A stretch of 64,000 nucleotides of DNA, taken from Warburgia ugandensis (lineage: Eukaryota; Streptophyta; Magnoliopsida; Canellales; Canellaceae). This document shows, in pieces, positions 12,742-27,710 of the stretch. The first letter of the stretch is position 1. The number at the start of each line of letters is the position of its first letter. A program made the position numbers and the translations under genes. The stretch lies in NCBI GenBank assembly GCA_035236585.1, contig CP141137.1:11052327-11116326 (forward strand), in the 5' to 3' direction. The notes under the pieces are model-generated. The model made no database searches and was not told the origin of the DNA. It saw only the letters and a program-made list of their open reading frames with translations.

Positions 12742-13047
12742 AAGCCCCAAGCACCCCATTACTGAAATCTGATCTTGTAAAATCTAAGGCTGAGATCGTC
12801 TCATTATTGCAAAATTAATTAACATGGCCTAGTCAAACCTAAGGAAGGGGCTTGGAAAATGGGGAAACAGCGGCGCCACCATCAATCCATCTTCCACGAG
12901 GAAGAATATTCAAAGATACGAAAGCGCGAAGTCTATTCCTCCTCCAAGCTTCCATCTCTCTCCTCACACTTTCGAGGGTATATTCGTTATACTTTCCCGC
13001 GTGAATTTGTTACCATTGTTTTTCTTCTCAAGCCTACGATCCTTTAA
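12742..13047 (+). repeat. Upstream block of the complete kinase gene (duplicated)
   Basis: Parallels 1515-1990 and 55262-55740, with an internal deletion of roughly 170 bases. It ends about 155 bases before the start codon at 13203, so it probably holds promoter sequence of this gene. The last 150 bases before the ATG are unlike the other copies and show no clear TATA box. Confidence 0.5.
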
Positions 13048-13202
13048 TTTTTCTCCATATTTTATTAACAAGGTCCTTCATTGCCCAACATACTGACTTA
13101 TTAAGCCCAAAGACCATGTAAAATAAACAGCACACGCCATCTAATAATTCCTACGCATAAAACATTTTCTGCTTCCCCTACAAACCATTTCCTCCTCTCC
13201 CC

Positions 13203-13941
13203 ATGTCTCAGCCACAGCAATTCCTGCTCCTGCTCCTCCTTCCCCTCCTCCTCTCCGACATCAATTGCGACACAATCGAGTACGGCAATTGCACTTCTTC
13301 TTTTCTTTGCGGGGACACCGAAATCAAATATCCTTTTTGGTACGATGGAAGCACTGCCGAATACTGTGGCTATCCTTACCTGGGCCTGAGATGCAACGCC
13401 GAAAACGTCACTGTTCTTCATCTTGGCAACGAAGATTACTCCGTCGAAAAGATCGAATACGATGATAAAACAATTACGCTTGTTGATCCAGATTTATCAG
13501 AAGGGGACTGCCCAAGACCAGACTCCAACGTTTCTCTGCCAGACATTCCGACGTTAGTCTACAGTGAATCGGATTTGAACCTCACTTTTCTCATAAATTG
13601 CTCTTCGTCGTTTTCTGTCTCAAGGGGAGAACCTCTTTCGTGTCTCAATGGTGGCACTCCACAATCTTATTTCCTAGAGCAGAGTTTGCTTCCAGCTGGA
13701 TTTAATTGGCTTGGGAATTGTGAGAAAAGTGTAGTGGTTCCTGTTATGCGATCGGCGTGGAATGATGTGCTCGGTTTGGGTGGTTACAGTAGGGTTTTGC
13801 AACAAGGGTTTCAGTTGAATTGGAACAGCAACGTAGATTGTAGAGATTGTGAAGCATCTGATGGCTATTGCGGGTACGTTTTCGCGACCAGGAATTTCGT
13901 TTGCCATTGCAGAAATGGAAGGCATGACAGAACTTGTCCTG
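13203..13941 (+). CDS. LRK10L receptor-like kinase, exon 1 (signal peptide, GUB_WAK_bind, WAK_assoc)
   Basis: First exon of the one complete LRK10L-type gene. The ATG is followed by a Leu-rich signal peptide (about residues 1-22). GUB_WAK_bind covers about 25-100 (NCTSSFLCG, EIKYPFW, YCGYPYLGLRC, later CPRP). WAK_assoc covers about 165-246, with CEKSVVVPVM and a Cys cluster C213, C216, C223, C234, C236, C245 in the order DCRDC, DGYCGY, FVCHC, RTC. Several N-glycosylation sequons fit an extracellular position. The exon ends at CCT G|GTACGT, phase 1. Joined to 24350-24391 and 29455-30602 it gives an open frame of 642 residues, normal for this family, which senses ligands at the cell wall, some members in disease resistance. 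No lesion was found. Exon 2 is 10.4 kb away, unusually far; see the chimera finding. Confidence 0.85.
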
Positions 13942-14517
13942 GTACGTTTCAACCCTGTTTTTCTCTCTGCTCTCTGTTTGGGGCCATTTGGTTTTCATGG
14001 AATTATGATTGTGATGCATCCGAAGAGGGATCTGAAAAAGATGACCCTTGGTTTGGTGGCCTAAAAGTGGAACTCACGCGACCAATCCTACTCGTGGTTA
14101 TCTGCTGCGTGTGAGCCTGACCGAACTGGCAGCGTGTCTGCTTTTCTCATGAGATGTGTTGTCGTCCTCCATATCTTGCCGAGCTTCTTTACACATGATT
14201 CTTTCGGTTCTTTTGTTTGGTAATAGCGGAGTTGGTGGCATTTGCATTGGTTTCTTTTGATATTGGTAGCCCTGTATCTATAAATTTAGTGTTTTATGAT
14301 TGCTTTTGGTAGCTTCGGCCAAATGGCAACAGCCCCGTGAGAACTGTATGACAGAACCACAGGCTTGCTAATAGAAAAACCAAAGCATATTAGTCATCCA
14401 TTTGGTGGTAGGAACAACGCTATTATACAATAACGTGCCAACCATGTTGTCTTTCCCTAGGACCGAGACATATGGGTTGTTGTAGGCTTTCTATATTATA
14501 CATAATAGGATGCGGTG
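13942..14517 (+). other. Start of intron 1, unrecognised sequence
   Basis: Begins with the GTACGT donor. Single-copy-looking intronic sequence with no feature recognised before the LTR element at 14518. Confidence 0.4.
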
Positions 14518-15044
14518 TGTTGCGGGGTCGCACTTTCACCTATGTTAAATTCGTGCGGCACTTGTGCACAATTTCCTTTCTTGATACTAGTCAGCTTCAA
14601 TCCCTCAAACTCTCACTTGTTAGGGCTACACTCACTCACTTGCTCAAGCAATGAGAGGCACTCAAGAGAACTCAGAAAGGAAACCTCCCAATGTATTAAC
14701 CTTAGCTGAGTTAAATAAACCTAAACTGTTACAAGTGAGGAGCTTACACTTATTTATACTTGCTCTCCCCCATCCACCTCCTCAATAGATGGTCTGAATT
14801 ATTACAAATGTCAACAATCTAATGATTATAGACTACTCTAGAACTCTCTCTACAGAACTCTCTATCCTTTCCTCTTTCAATATATTTATAACGAGTCTTC
14901 CAGAAATCGCCTTCTGGAAGCAAACTAGCTACTATGGGTCTTCAACAATGGTCCTAAGCCCCTTAGGCCATGTCTATGAGCAAAATAAGCCTTCCTTGGG
15001 CTTTGCAGACCTTGGTCACGGACCTTGCAGTGCAAGCCCGTGAC
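14518..15044 (-). repeat. 3' LTR of the small intronic element
   Basis: About 527 bases, collinear with 15977-16507. It shares the GTGCGGCACTTGTGCACAA and AACCTTAGCTGAGTTAAATA segments. Confidence 0.88.
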
Positions 15045-15520
15045 AAACTCCCCCACTTGATCATGTTGACGACCTCGTCGACACATCTTCCTCAATGTCG
15101 CAAGCTTTGACTTGTGACGTGTCCCATATTGCCTCGTAAGCCATCTAAGACGCCCAGCCTTGTTCCTCCCCTTACACATTCACATTCTGCCATGCTTGTG
15201 CGACTCGGGGCGCATCTTTGTTTTCTCCATGGTGCATGCATCCCTACTCACTTGGGCACCACTACACATCTATATGTAAATACCCCTCTTGCGCCCTTGT
15301 GATGCTGCACTATGTTATTGTGCCTCTGCACCTTAGTGTGGCAGCTACTCTCCATTGTGCTCCCTACACTTTGCTTGGATTCGCCCCTCTTGGAGTCCTC
15401 CTCTCGTGGCACACTCCCCTTTGTGCCACCAATGGTGTCAACACCCTTGTTGATCACTGCTTCCTTCTGGAACTCACCCGATCCAAGCAACCTTGCAACA
15501 CCTAAGCCTGATAAGCCTAG

Positions 15521-15933
15521 CTATGCTGCATCTACACTCGTTGTGGATTCCTTTGCTACCTCCACATTCTCTGACCCAGTCCCTTCCTCAAGTGAACTGG
15601 TCATTGTGCCTTCCACAGTCTCAAAGCAATCAGACATGCACACCCCTTCATTCACAGTCTCAGTGTCCATCACCTTAGACACCTTAACCGTGCTTTGCAT
15701 GTCATCCTTGAGATTTTTCAAGGCATCCACGAATGCATTCGACTTGTTCAAGCAATCAACAAGATTTGCTCGAACTTACCAATCCTCGCATCCAAGGTAG
15801 AAAGTCGAGCATCCAAAGCCAACTTCCACGATGGGTCTCTGGACTTCTCCCATCTCGACTTCCTCTGAACCTCCACTGGCATGGTGATCTTTCCTGACTC
15901 ACTTGCCATGATGTTGACATGAGCTTTCCCCAA
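15521..15933 (-). pseudogene. Retrotransposon gag N-terminal remnant
   Basis: Minus-strand frame 15748-15933 starts near the primer-binding site and reads an acidic/basic leader, then a coiled-coil-like LEARL-type heptad region (ALDARLSTLDARIGKFEQIL). Frame 15521-15751 continues with NAFVDALKNLKDDMQSTVK. This pattern is familiar from the N terminus of gag polyproteins in several plant LTR elements. The two frames overlap by a few bases and differ in phase, so a frameshift separates them. No CCHC or protease motif follows. The assignment is by recognised pattern, without a search. Confidence 0.5.
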
Positions 15934-15964
15934 TACTCAATAGGCAATGCCCACGTCGACCTGC

Positions 15965-15976
15965 TCTGATACCATT
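15965..15976 (-). other. Primer-binding site (tRNA-iMet) of the small intronic element
   Basis: The minus strand reads TGGTATCAGAGC two bases from the 5' LTR end. Confidence 0.8.
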
Positions 15977-16507
15977 TGTCATGGGGTTGCACTTTTACCT
16001 TTGCTAAACCCGTGCGGCACTTGTGCACAACTCCCTTTCTTGGCACAAGTCAGCCTTCAATCCCCCAAACTCTCACTTGCTAGGGCTACACTTACTCACC
16101 CACTCAAGTAATGAGAGGAACTCAAGAGAACTCAGAAAGGAAACCTCCAAATGTATTAACCTTAGCTGAGTTAAATAAACCTAAACTGTTACAAGTGAGG
16201 AGCTTACACTTATTTATACTTGCTCTCCCCCATCCACCTCCTCAATGGATGGTCTGAATTATTACAAATGTCAACAATCTAATGGTTATAGACTACTTTA
16301 GAACTCTCTCTATACAACTCTCTATCCTTTCCTCTTTCAAGATATTTATAAGGAGTCTTCCAGAAACCGAGCCTTTTGGAAGCAGGCCAGCTACCACGGG
16401 TCTTCAACAATGGTCCTAAGTCCCTTAGGCCATGTCCATGAGCAAAATAAGCCTTACTTGGGCTTTGCAGACCTTGGTCATGGACCTTGCAGTGCAACCT
16501 TGCGACA
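15977..16507 (-). repeat. 5' LTR of the small intronic element
   Basis: About 531 bases, partner of 14518-15044. Confidence 0.88.
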
Positions 16508-19351
<2,844 letters not shown>

Positions 19352-19369
19352 TAGCAATAGCAAATTATT

Positions 19370-19497
19370 GTAGGTGTAAGTTGTAGCTAATATTCCATTG
19401 GCTGAGAAAAAGTAAAAATGTATCATTTCCTTTGTCCTTTTTTGCTTTTTACTTTTTCTCAGCTAATGGGGCATTAATTGCGTCTTACACCTAACAC
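19370..19497. repeat. Imperfect inverted repeat (MITE-like hairpin) between two microsatellites
   Basis: TAGGTGTAAG...GGCTGAGAAAAAGTAAAAA (from 19371) is answered by TTTTTACTTTTTCTCAGC...TCTTACACCTA (to about 19494) with a short loop of about 25 bases. The arms differ by indels in the middle. It is too short to code. It could be a small MITE or a hairpin formed by local inversion. Confidence 0.6.
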
Positions 19498-19501
19498 TCC
19501 T

Positions 19502-21081
<1,580 letters not shown>

Positions 21082-21739
21082 TTAGATTTTTATCGGCTTA
21101 TTTATCTTTTTTCACTTATTCTCTCTCTTGCTTGGTCATGAAAGAACATGTGCCTTTTTTTAGTGTATTTTAGAATGAATTTATGCATAAGCTTTGCTTT
21201 TATTAATTTTGGTGAACTTTAGCAATAGGTGAATATATGTGTTTCCACTTTATCTTAATTTAAGGTGAGTTTATGCATTTGGCCATGAAAGTTGAGAAAT
21301 AATGTAATGTTGCATATGTATAAGATACGATGGCTATGTCTTGTTCTTTAAATATGTTAAAAAAATGCCTGATAGCTTTAATACAATTTAAAAGAAAAAA
21401 TAACGGACTTTAGTTTTGACAACTATAGACAACTTTTTGTTAGAAATAGGAAAAAAATCTCCTGTGATTACTCGTTCTGACCCATAGAGTAAGAAGGGAA
21501 AAATGTGTTTCTAGAACCAGCCTTAGAAGACAATTATTATCTTGTCATACACGCATGTAGAAGTCTCTTATCTTAGTCGCTCCAAGCACTAACCAATGCT
21601 ATGAACCAGAAAGATCACTGATCTTGCTCTTGTGACCCACCTCATGAGATGGACCTTGCAGCTTGAGTGACTGGTTCCCTTCAATGTAAAACACGAGTCT
21701 TTCTTCTCTTTAGTGGCAGTGTCTTCTTCCTAGGAATCA

Positions 21740-21860
21740 TTTCTTATACTTGCTTGAGGAAAAGGAGAAATAAGAGCAGAATATGTTTGTTACTTCCTAT
21801 CTGTGATCAAAGAAGAGACGGTGATGAATTTTTCCAAAACTTGTGGGTTTGTTGTTATTG
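21740..21860 (+). pseudogene. Relic of an LRK10L exon 1 inside intron 1
   Basis: The segment TGATCAAAGAAGAGACGGTG (21803-21822) and the following ATTTTTCC, ACTTGTGGGTTTGTTGTTATTG match the coding bases at 56325-56385 of the intact exon at 55849 (the region coding INEETVMKFSRTCGSIVI), and also 53085-53145. Upstream, the CTTGCTTGAGG and AAATAAGAGCAGAA segments align more loosely with 56275-56310. The frame then hits TGA/TAA, and the flanks are not recognisable. It is a short decayed piece of the middle of an ectodomain exon, lying between exon 1 (13203) and exon 2 (24350) of the complete gene. Confidence 0.7.
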
Positions 21861-22657
21861 AGTAAAATAACAATAAGGAACCTGGGTGATGCTTGAGGTA
21901 AATTGCATAAGATATTGATAATATCCACTCTCAAGCATTATTCTATTTTAGTTCTTTAATTAATTAATATAGCTAGATGATTTATTGAAACTATATTTTA
22001 ATCTAAGGTCTACTTAATAACGTATGAAGGCAATAAACAGTTTTGATTGCTAAAGATCTAGGCCTATATCTAGTAGGAGTTCTCTTAAAGTTTTGTTTCC
22101 AAAGATGGGATTCCTATGAAATACAATTTGTAGATCTATTTTCTCTTAGGATTTCTTTGTTTACATTAGTGTAGACTATTAGATAGACAGCTTTGATCAT
22201 TAAGATTAGGTTGCCTATTTGAGAAATATTTCTTTCCTCTTAGAGAGAGATTTTAGGGATCAAGTAAGGCCTACTTATGTGGAAAGTACTCATTAGAGCT
22301 TAATGTTATAATATGAGGATAGCTAAAAGTTAGAGGAAGATAAGTATGAAAGATTAGAGAGAGAGATTTTATGGATTTGGTAGATATAAAATGAGGGAAT
22401 AAACTTTTAGAAACTCAAAAAAGGAGGATAAAGATAAATGACAAATGTGTTAGAATTTGTTTAAAGTTAAAAACATTGGTGGGACCTTTCTTCTCACATA
22501 AGTCAAACTAGATCTACAAGATCTATGTGAATGATAGTATCCTATAAAGAAAAGAAACTAGATCTATGTAAATGTAAAACTTGCATCATCCTACATCAAT
22601 ACGGAGACAAGATCTAGGTGAATGGGTAACCATAATTGGTATCCTACAAAGAAATCA

Positions 22658-22660
<3 letters not shown>
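21861..22660. other. Intron 1 sequence, nothing recognised
   Basis: AT-rich. A loose repeat of AAACTAGATCTA.AA...TATCCTA.AAAGAAA (22505-22660) occurs two to three times. No gene. Confidence 0.35.

Positions 22661-22707
<47 letters not shown>
22661..22707. repeat. (TA)23 microsatellite
   Basis: Pure TA repeat of 47 bases. Confidence 0.97.
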
Positions 22708-22710
<3 letters not shown>

Positions 22711-22869
22711 TATTCTATTTGCAATCGTTTCTCGTCAGCAAATAGTCCTAAAGAGAATCTAGATGAATAGAAGTTGCTAAATGCCCAAGCAAGGCTCCCC
22801 TATATAACGGGTGTCCCCTAGGCCATTCTTCAGACCACTCATTCTCTCCTCACTCTTTCTTGTTCTAGA

Positions 22870-23110
22870 GTTGTGGAGACTTGTCTCTTATTGTCGTCTT
22901 TCAATACCTTTATTGTCTTGACTGATTAACGAAGTTTTCTCTCTTATTATCGTCTCTTGAGGCCTTTATTATCTTGACTAATTGATGAAGATTTCACTCT
23001 TATTGTAATCTTTCAAGACCTTCATTATTGTCTTGACTGATTTATTGATATTTCTCTCCTATTGTCGTCTTTCAAGACTTTTAATAAATGTCTAATTGAT
23101 CTATTGAGAT
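22870..23110. repeat. Degenerate tandem repeat, about 60-base unit
   Basis: Four imperfect copies of TCTC(T/C)TATTGTCGTCTTTCAAGACCTTTATTGTCTTGACTGATT..., each followed by a short A/T-rich stretch. No coding sense. Confidence 0.6.
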
Positions 23111-23195
23111 TTCTTTGTTGTCATGATTTCTTCTCTCATTGAACTGGGATATATAATTTCATAAACTTATTTCAAAATTATTTGACATTTATTTG

Positions 23196-23391
23196 AAAGG
23201 CAGCCTTGGCACAATGGTAGAGTTGTCGTCGTGTGACCTTGAGGTCATGGGTTCAAGGAGTGGAAAGTGCATCTTGCAAAAATGCAAGGTAAGGTTGGGT
23301 GTTGTAGACCGCCCCTTCCCCAAACCCTTCATATGCAGGAGCTTAGTGCATTGGGCTGCATTTATTTATTTATTTATTTATTAGTATTTAA
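23196..23391 (+). mobile_element. Au-type SINE, complete, with 12-bp target duplication
   Basis: tRNA-derived head with a box A-like TTGGCACAATGGTAGAG and box B-like GGGTTCAAGGA, then the family body (TGGAAAG, TCTTGCAAAAATGCAAGGTAAG, GCCCCTTCCCCAA, GGAGCTTAGTGCATTGGGCTGC) and a TTTA-rich tail. GACATTTATTTG flanks both ends (23184-23195, 23392-23403). The pattern is that of the Au SINE family of angiosperms, recognised from memory. It lies in intron 1 in sense orientation. Confidence 0.9.
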
Positions 23392-24349
23392 GACATTTAT
23401 TTGGAGACTAAAGCATGGACTGATTCTGATTGTGCAAATTAGTTGAGGTGTAGATTGGGTCTAACTTAGTTGAATTAGATTGCACTTATTGGGTGGCATC
23501 AACTATCTTCAAGAAGTGCATTTTGACACGTGCCTGTAAATTAAGGTTCCTCATATTTATATAATGCAAATTTTCTATATTTCCAATAAAAAGTGCCAAT
23601 TGACAAAATAATAGAGAGTTGGGTGAAAAACTGTATTACTCTAGTATATGGTAGATTCATTTTATTGTTTACTAGTGCTTTTGTCTACGGCCACATCTTT
23701 TTGTTTTGGTAATGTCACTCTTCTTCATGTTTTGCATCACTTTGTCTTGATAGACATATCTCACACATGTCTTTCATTTAGTATTCGTTTTAGTGTTGTC
23801 TAATGCTTTTATCTAGAACTATATCTTTAATGACATCCTAACATGCATTGAGCAGATACATAGTTTTGAAACTTGGCGAGATAGTTTACTTGAAATTCAG
23901 TTGAGTCAACTTGGCTCATTTGCATAATATTTACAAGTAAAAGAATATGTGCAACCACATGTTTGTTGGATCTTTTGTGGTTGGACAGTTTTGAGCTCAT
24001 TTTTTTCTTTTTTTTATGTTACACCATCTCTCTTGCAACTACAAAAGGTCCAACAAACAAGCCTTAGATGTATCCAATAGATTGCATGTTTGGCCCCTAG
24101 GTAATCTAGGATAGGCCAAATTAGATTAGTGGGTTGAATCACAGAAAATATGCAAAGTGGCTCTTCCATGCATTTTCTTTTCAATGCAAAGCTATGCAAT
24201 GCTTTGTGTATGTGTGTGTGTGTTATAAGTGTTTTGTTGAAGTTACTTTACAATTTGTGATTCTGTGTTAGAATTATTTCCTTAACCAAAGTGCGCATTG
24301 ATTTCATAATTATTCATTTTGTGATGAACTTCTTTTTATTGCCTTGCAG

Positions 24350-24391
24350 GTTATGGGAACAAGAAATCCATGAAAAGTAAGATCATTATAG
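24350..24391 (+). CDS. LRK10L receptor-like kinase, exon 2 (juxtamembrane mini-exon)
   Basis: The 42-base exon lies between the acceptor TTGCAG and the donor G|GTATGA. With the last G of exon 1 it reads GYGNKKSMKSKIII and leaves one G for exon 3, so both junctions are phase 1. This basic stretch just outside the membrane helix is typical of the second exon of LRK10L genes, and similar mini-exons occur at 59031 and 62430. It is too short to be found as an open frame; the call rests on splice sites, phase and the family pattern. Confidence 0.85.
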
Positions 24392-25394
24392 GTATGAATT
24401 TTATTCACTATCCCCAAAACTTGTAGATTTGTGTAATATCTGTGCTTTTAACCAAAGGACCAACAGTAGCGATAAATGCTTTATTGGTTAGCTGACTAGA
24501 TCATGCCTACAAATGGATAGGTAAGGGCATGTTTGGCAAGATGATTTTTAGCATTTTTATTGTATTTGTTATTTGAAATTGGAAACACGTTGACAACCAA
24601 CCACGTTTTTGTTTTGTTTTATATCCAATTTAAGAAATCAACTGAAAACTGTGTTTTCAATAGAATAAACAGAACCAATTTCGTTTTATCGGCATTGAAC
24701 CAAAGCACCACTACCATTCTCTTTTGCCCCTAGAAAACCTGAGCCTATCCTCTCTCTGTTTGTTACCTCTCCCTTCTCTGGTGTTGCTGGCCTGCTACAC
24801 AGAAATAAGAAACAATATGAAATGAAAACACTCTTTATCACTCGTTCCTCTCCTCTCTCTGCGAGCACTGAAAAGTATGATCTCTCCACCTCTCTCTTAT
24901 CCAGCATTGTCACCGTTGCCAGTGAGTTTGAAATGACAACCCTTTATCTCTGCTTCTTTCTTCATCTCTCTTCTTTTGCACCAACAACATGAAAATTTAA
25001 AACATCTCTCTCTGTTGGATATAGATTGGAATGACAAAGAGGTGCCAATGTTAATTAGAAAAGAGAGAACCCTTTATTGTTTCTTTCTTGTTGATATTGG
25101 CACCTATCCTCTTCTTGAAATAAATACACTCGTTGGTATTGGCACTCCCTCTCTCAACACAAACACAAATAGAAGTTTTAAGTTCCCAATGTCGATTCAA
25201 TGCAAATAATTTTGATTCATCTTAGTAAAAATAGTTCAGGTTCATAGATCATAGTTTAATTCCCAAAATCTATTTAATTCAACAAATTTTGATTCAATTC
25301 AATAAAAATAGTTTGTACTCAATTAGAAGAAAAAACATTAGCAAAATGTTGCCACACATACAGTAAGGGTTCTTTTTATTTATTTTGTGAAAGT
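24392..25394. other. Intron 2, first part
   Basis: Non-coding. The minus-strand frame 24686-24913 looks like chance. AGTTCAGG/AATTCAATAAAAATAG-type short repeats lie around 25220-25315. Nothing recognised. Confidence 0.35.
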
Positions 25395-25490
25395 TAAACA
25401 GGCGCAGGCCTGTGCAGAGCCTCGAACACAGGTCATCCAGGTAAGAGACGACTCCTTGCATCACTGCACTATAAGGCTTTGGTCCATTGG
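25395..25490 (-). mobile_element. Possible tRNA-derived SINE fragment
   Basis: The minus strand has a box A-like TAGTGCAGTGATGCAAGGAG followed about 30 bases later by a box B-like TGTGTTCGAGGC. The spacing suits a Pol III promoter of a SINE head. It is unlike the Au family. No tail or target duplication was identified. Confidence 0.35.
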
Positions 25491-26039
25491 ATGGTACAGT
25501 TGAAATGGATGAGAGCTCATATGAAAAGATTGGAACTTGTATCTGTAATAAGTTTGTCAGACCTATAAACCAAGGTTTTTGCTCTTTCCACAAATAGGTT
25601 TGCTACTTCCAAGAATGCATACTTAGAAATTCGGTTTTAGCTGCTTTTTCTTTTCTTTCTTTCTTTCTTTATTGTTTTTTTCTTTTAAAACTTTGCATGC
25701 TTATAACTTAAGTCCCCTTAAGAGTACCCATTGTAGAGGATAGAAGGCATACATGCCCCTTTTTTCATGTACGGTAAAATTATTTTTATAGATGTTAGCC
25801 ATTCATCATTCTTTTGTAATGAAATAGTGTTTTTCTTGATAGATGAGAAAAGCCCTCTTCCTGGCAGTACAAGAAGTGTGATCTCGATTGAGAAGATTAG
25901 GATTACAATTTGAAAAGTTCAGTGCAAGTACAGAATCATTGCCGAATAAGAAAAACCAAGGTTTTAGAACATATCTGGGACTGTGGAAGCTTAACACATG
26001 TTTCCACACTACTAATAAATGTTAATATGCCTCTGATTC

Positions 26040-27710
26040 TTTATCCTTAAATCATCCAGAAGAACCCCTTCTCTTGCCAATTCATCTGCAGCGTCATTTG
26101 CAAAAGATGAACATGGTGGAAGGAGATGCTGGAATTCTCTTGAGCTCTATCCATTCTATTAAATAGATCCCAAAATCTCCAAGGCCTTTTTCTTTGTTCT
26201 TACTCCATAGAATTGTGTTCCTAGAATCACCTTCAATCAAGAGAGGTTTTCGTTTCCACTGTGTTCATACCATGGTACTAGTGACTAGAGCTCATACTTC
26301 TACTTCAGCTGAATCATAAATACCTATGGCGCCTGAGGAATCCCAGGGCCAAGACCTTCCTGTTTAGCTAACACCACTAGACCGTGCATTAAAGTAACAG
26401 GCCCCATTGGAGTTTAGTGTGAAACTGTTAACTGGTATAGGCTTCCATTTATGTTTACAAATTCTCTTTCTCATAGGATTCTTAATTATGCTATTCCAGT
26501 CCCTCTGAATCGTACCCTCTGTAACATTGAGAAGGCCTTAGACCAAGATGCCGAGAATACAATTGCATATACGTTCAGTTCTAGAAGTAGAGAGGGATGC
26601 TTACTTCTGCTGTTAAAGCATCTTGAGTTCTTTTTAAGCCACAATTTCCAAACTATTGAGACGAAACATAAATTCCAAAGTAATTTATCTTCAGAGTTTA
26701 GTTTAACACCCATCCATTAATTGAAAAATACATCAATATTAAAAGGGATGACCAAAGCCATTTCAAACTTATTTGAGTATGCTTGCCAAATGGTTTTTGC
26801 TACTGGACAATAAAACGATGAACAAGGTGGGGAAGAAGATGCTGGCATCCTCTAGAGCTCTATCCATTCTATTAAATAGATCCCAAAATCTCCCAGGCCT
26901 TTCTTCTTTGTTCTTACTCCATAGAATTATGTTCCTAGAATCACTTTCAATCATGAGAGGTTACTATTTCCACCAAGTTCATACCATGATACTAGTGATT
27001 AATGCTCATACTTGTTCTTCAGCTGAATCATAAATACCTATGGAGCCTGAGAAATCCAAGAGTGCAGACCTTCCTGATTAGATAACACCACTAGACCCTG
27101 TGTTAAAGTAACAGGTTCCATTGAAGTTCAGTAAGAAACTGTTAGCTGGTGGAGGCTTCCATCTCTGTTTACAAATGCTCTTTCTCACAGTATTCTTAAT
27201 GATGTTATTCTGGTCCCTCAGAAATGTATCCTCTGTATACATTGAGAAGCCCTTAGAGCAAGATACCCAGAATGCAACTGCATTTCAGTTCAATTCTAGC
27301 AGTAGAGAGGGATGCTTCCGCTGTTAAAGCATCTTGAGTTCCTTTTAAGCCACAAGTTCCAAACTGTTGAGACGAAAGATAAATTCCAAAGTTGTTTGTC
27401 TCCAGAATTTAATTTAACACCTATCCATTAATTGAAAAATTCTTCAATATTAGAAGGGATCAACCAAGCCATTCAAACTTATTTGAGTATGCTTGCCTGA
27501 TGGTTTTGGCTACTGGGCAATAAAACATTATATGACCTCTATCTTCCTCGCTCTTGTTGCATACATAGCAGAATGAAGTGCAACACATACCTCTCAATTT
27601 TAACATATCAAAGCTAAGAATCTTGTTAAGTACGAGAGTCCAAGAGAAGAAGAGTACCTTGAGTGGACAGAGGTATTCCAAATCCACCATGCAAACTTCC
27701 ATACTTCATT
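26040..27710 (-). mobile_element. LINE (L1-like) 3' fragment: zinc-binding and RNase H remnants, internally duplicated
   Basis: The minus-strand frame 27460-27702 carries the reverse-transcriptase zinc-binding pattern C-x2-C-x4-E-x3-H-x4-C (CYVCNKSEEDRGHIMFYC). Further along the minus strand, frame 26486-26713 reads LLWNLCFVSIVWKLWLKKNSR, the linker usual between that domain and the RNase H domain. RNase H-like pieces follow (ESDSRNIILWS at 26769-26954, and a degenerate GDSRNTILWSKN at about 26210). The segments 26140-26720 and 26845-27430 are copies of each other, so the linker and RNase H part is present twice. Stops and frameshifts are frequent. It is a dead, 5'-truncated copy antisense to the host gene in intron 2. 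Confidence 0.75.

Larger units (their letters stand above)
14518..16507 (-). mobile_element. Small non-autonomous LTR retrotransposon in intron 1, minus strand
   Basis: Two direct repeats (14518-15044, 15977-16507), each beginning TGT and ending GACA, enclose 932 bases. Next to the right repeat the minus strand reads TGGTATCAGAGCAG, an initiator-Met primer-binding site. Next to the left repeat it has the purine tract AAGTGGGGGAGTT. The element is therefore antisense to the host gene. A 4-base GGTG flanks both ends (14514-14517, 16508-16511), probably the target duplication. The middle keeps only a gag N-terminal remnant and no polymerase genes, so it depends on an autonomous relative. Confidence 0.9.

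Noticed and set aside
13101..13421. 106-codon minus-strand frame over the start of exon 1
   Set aside because: Shadow of the exon on the other strand; the plus strand has the domain-bearing frame.
23205..23260. tRNA gene
   Set aside because: Pol III boxes present but no cloverleaf or anticodon stem; it is the head of the Au SINE.
24530..24680. MITE beginning GGGCATGTTTGG
   Set aside because: No matching inverted end or target duplication was found.
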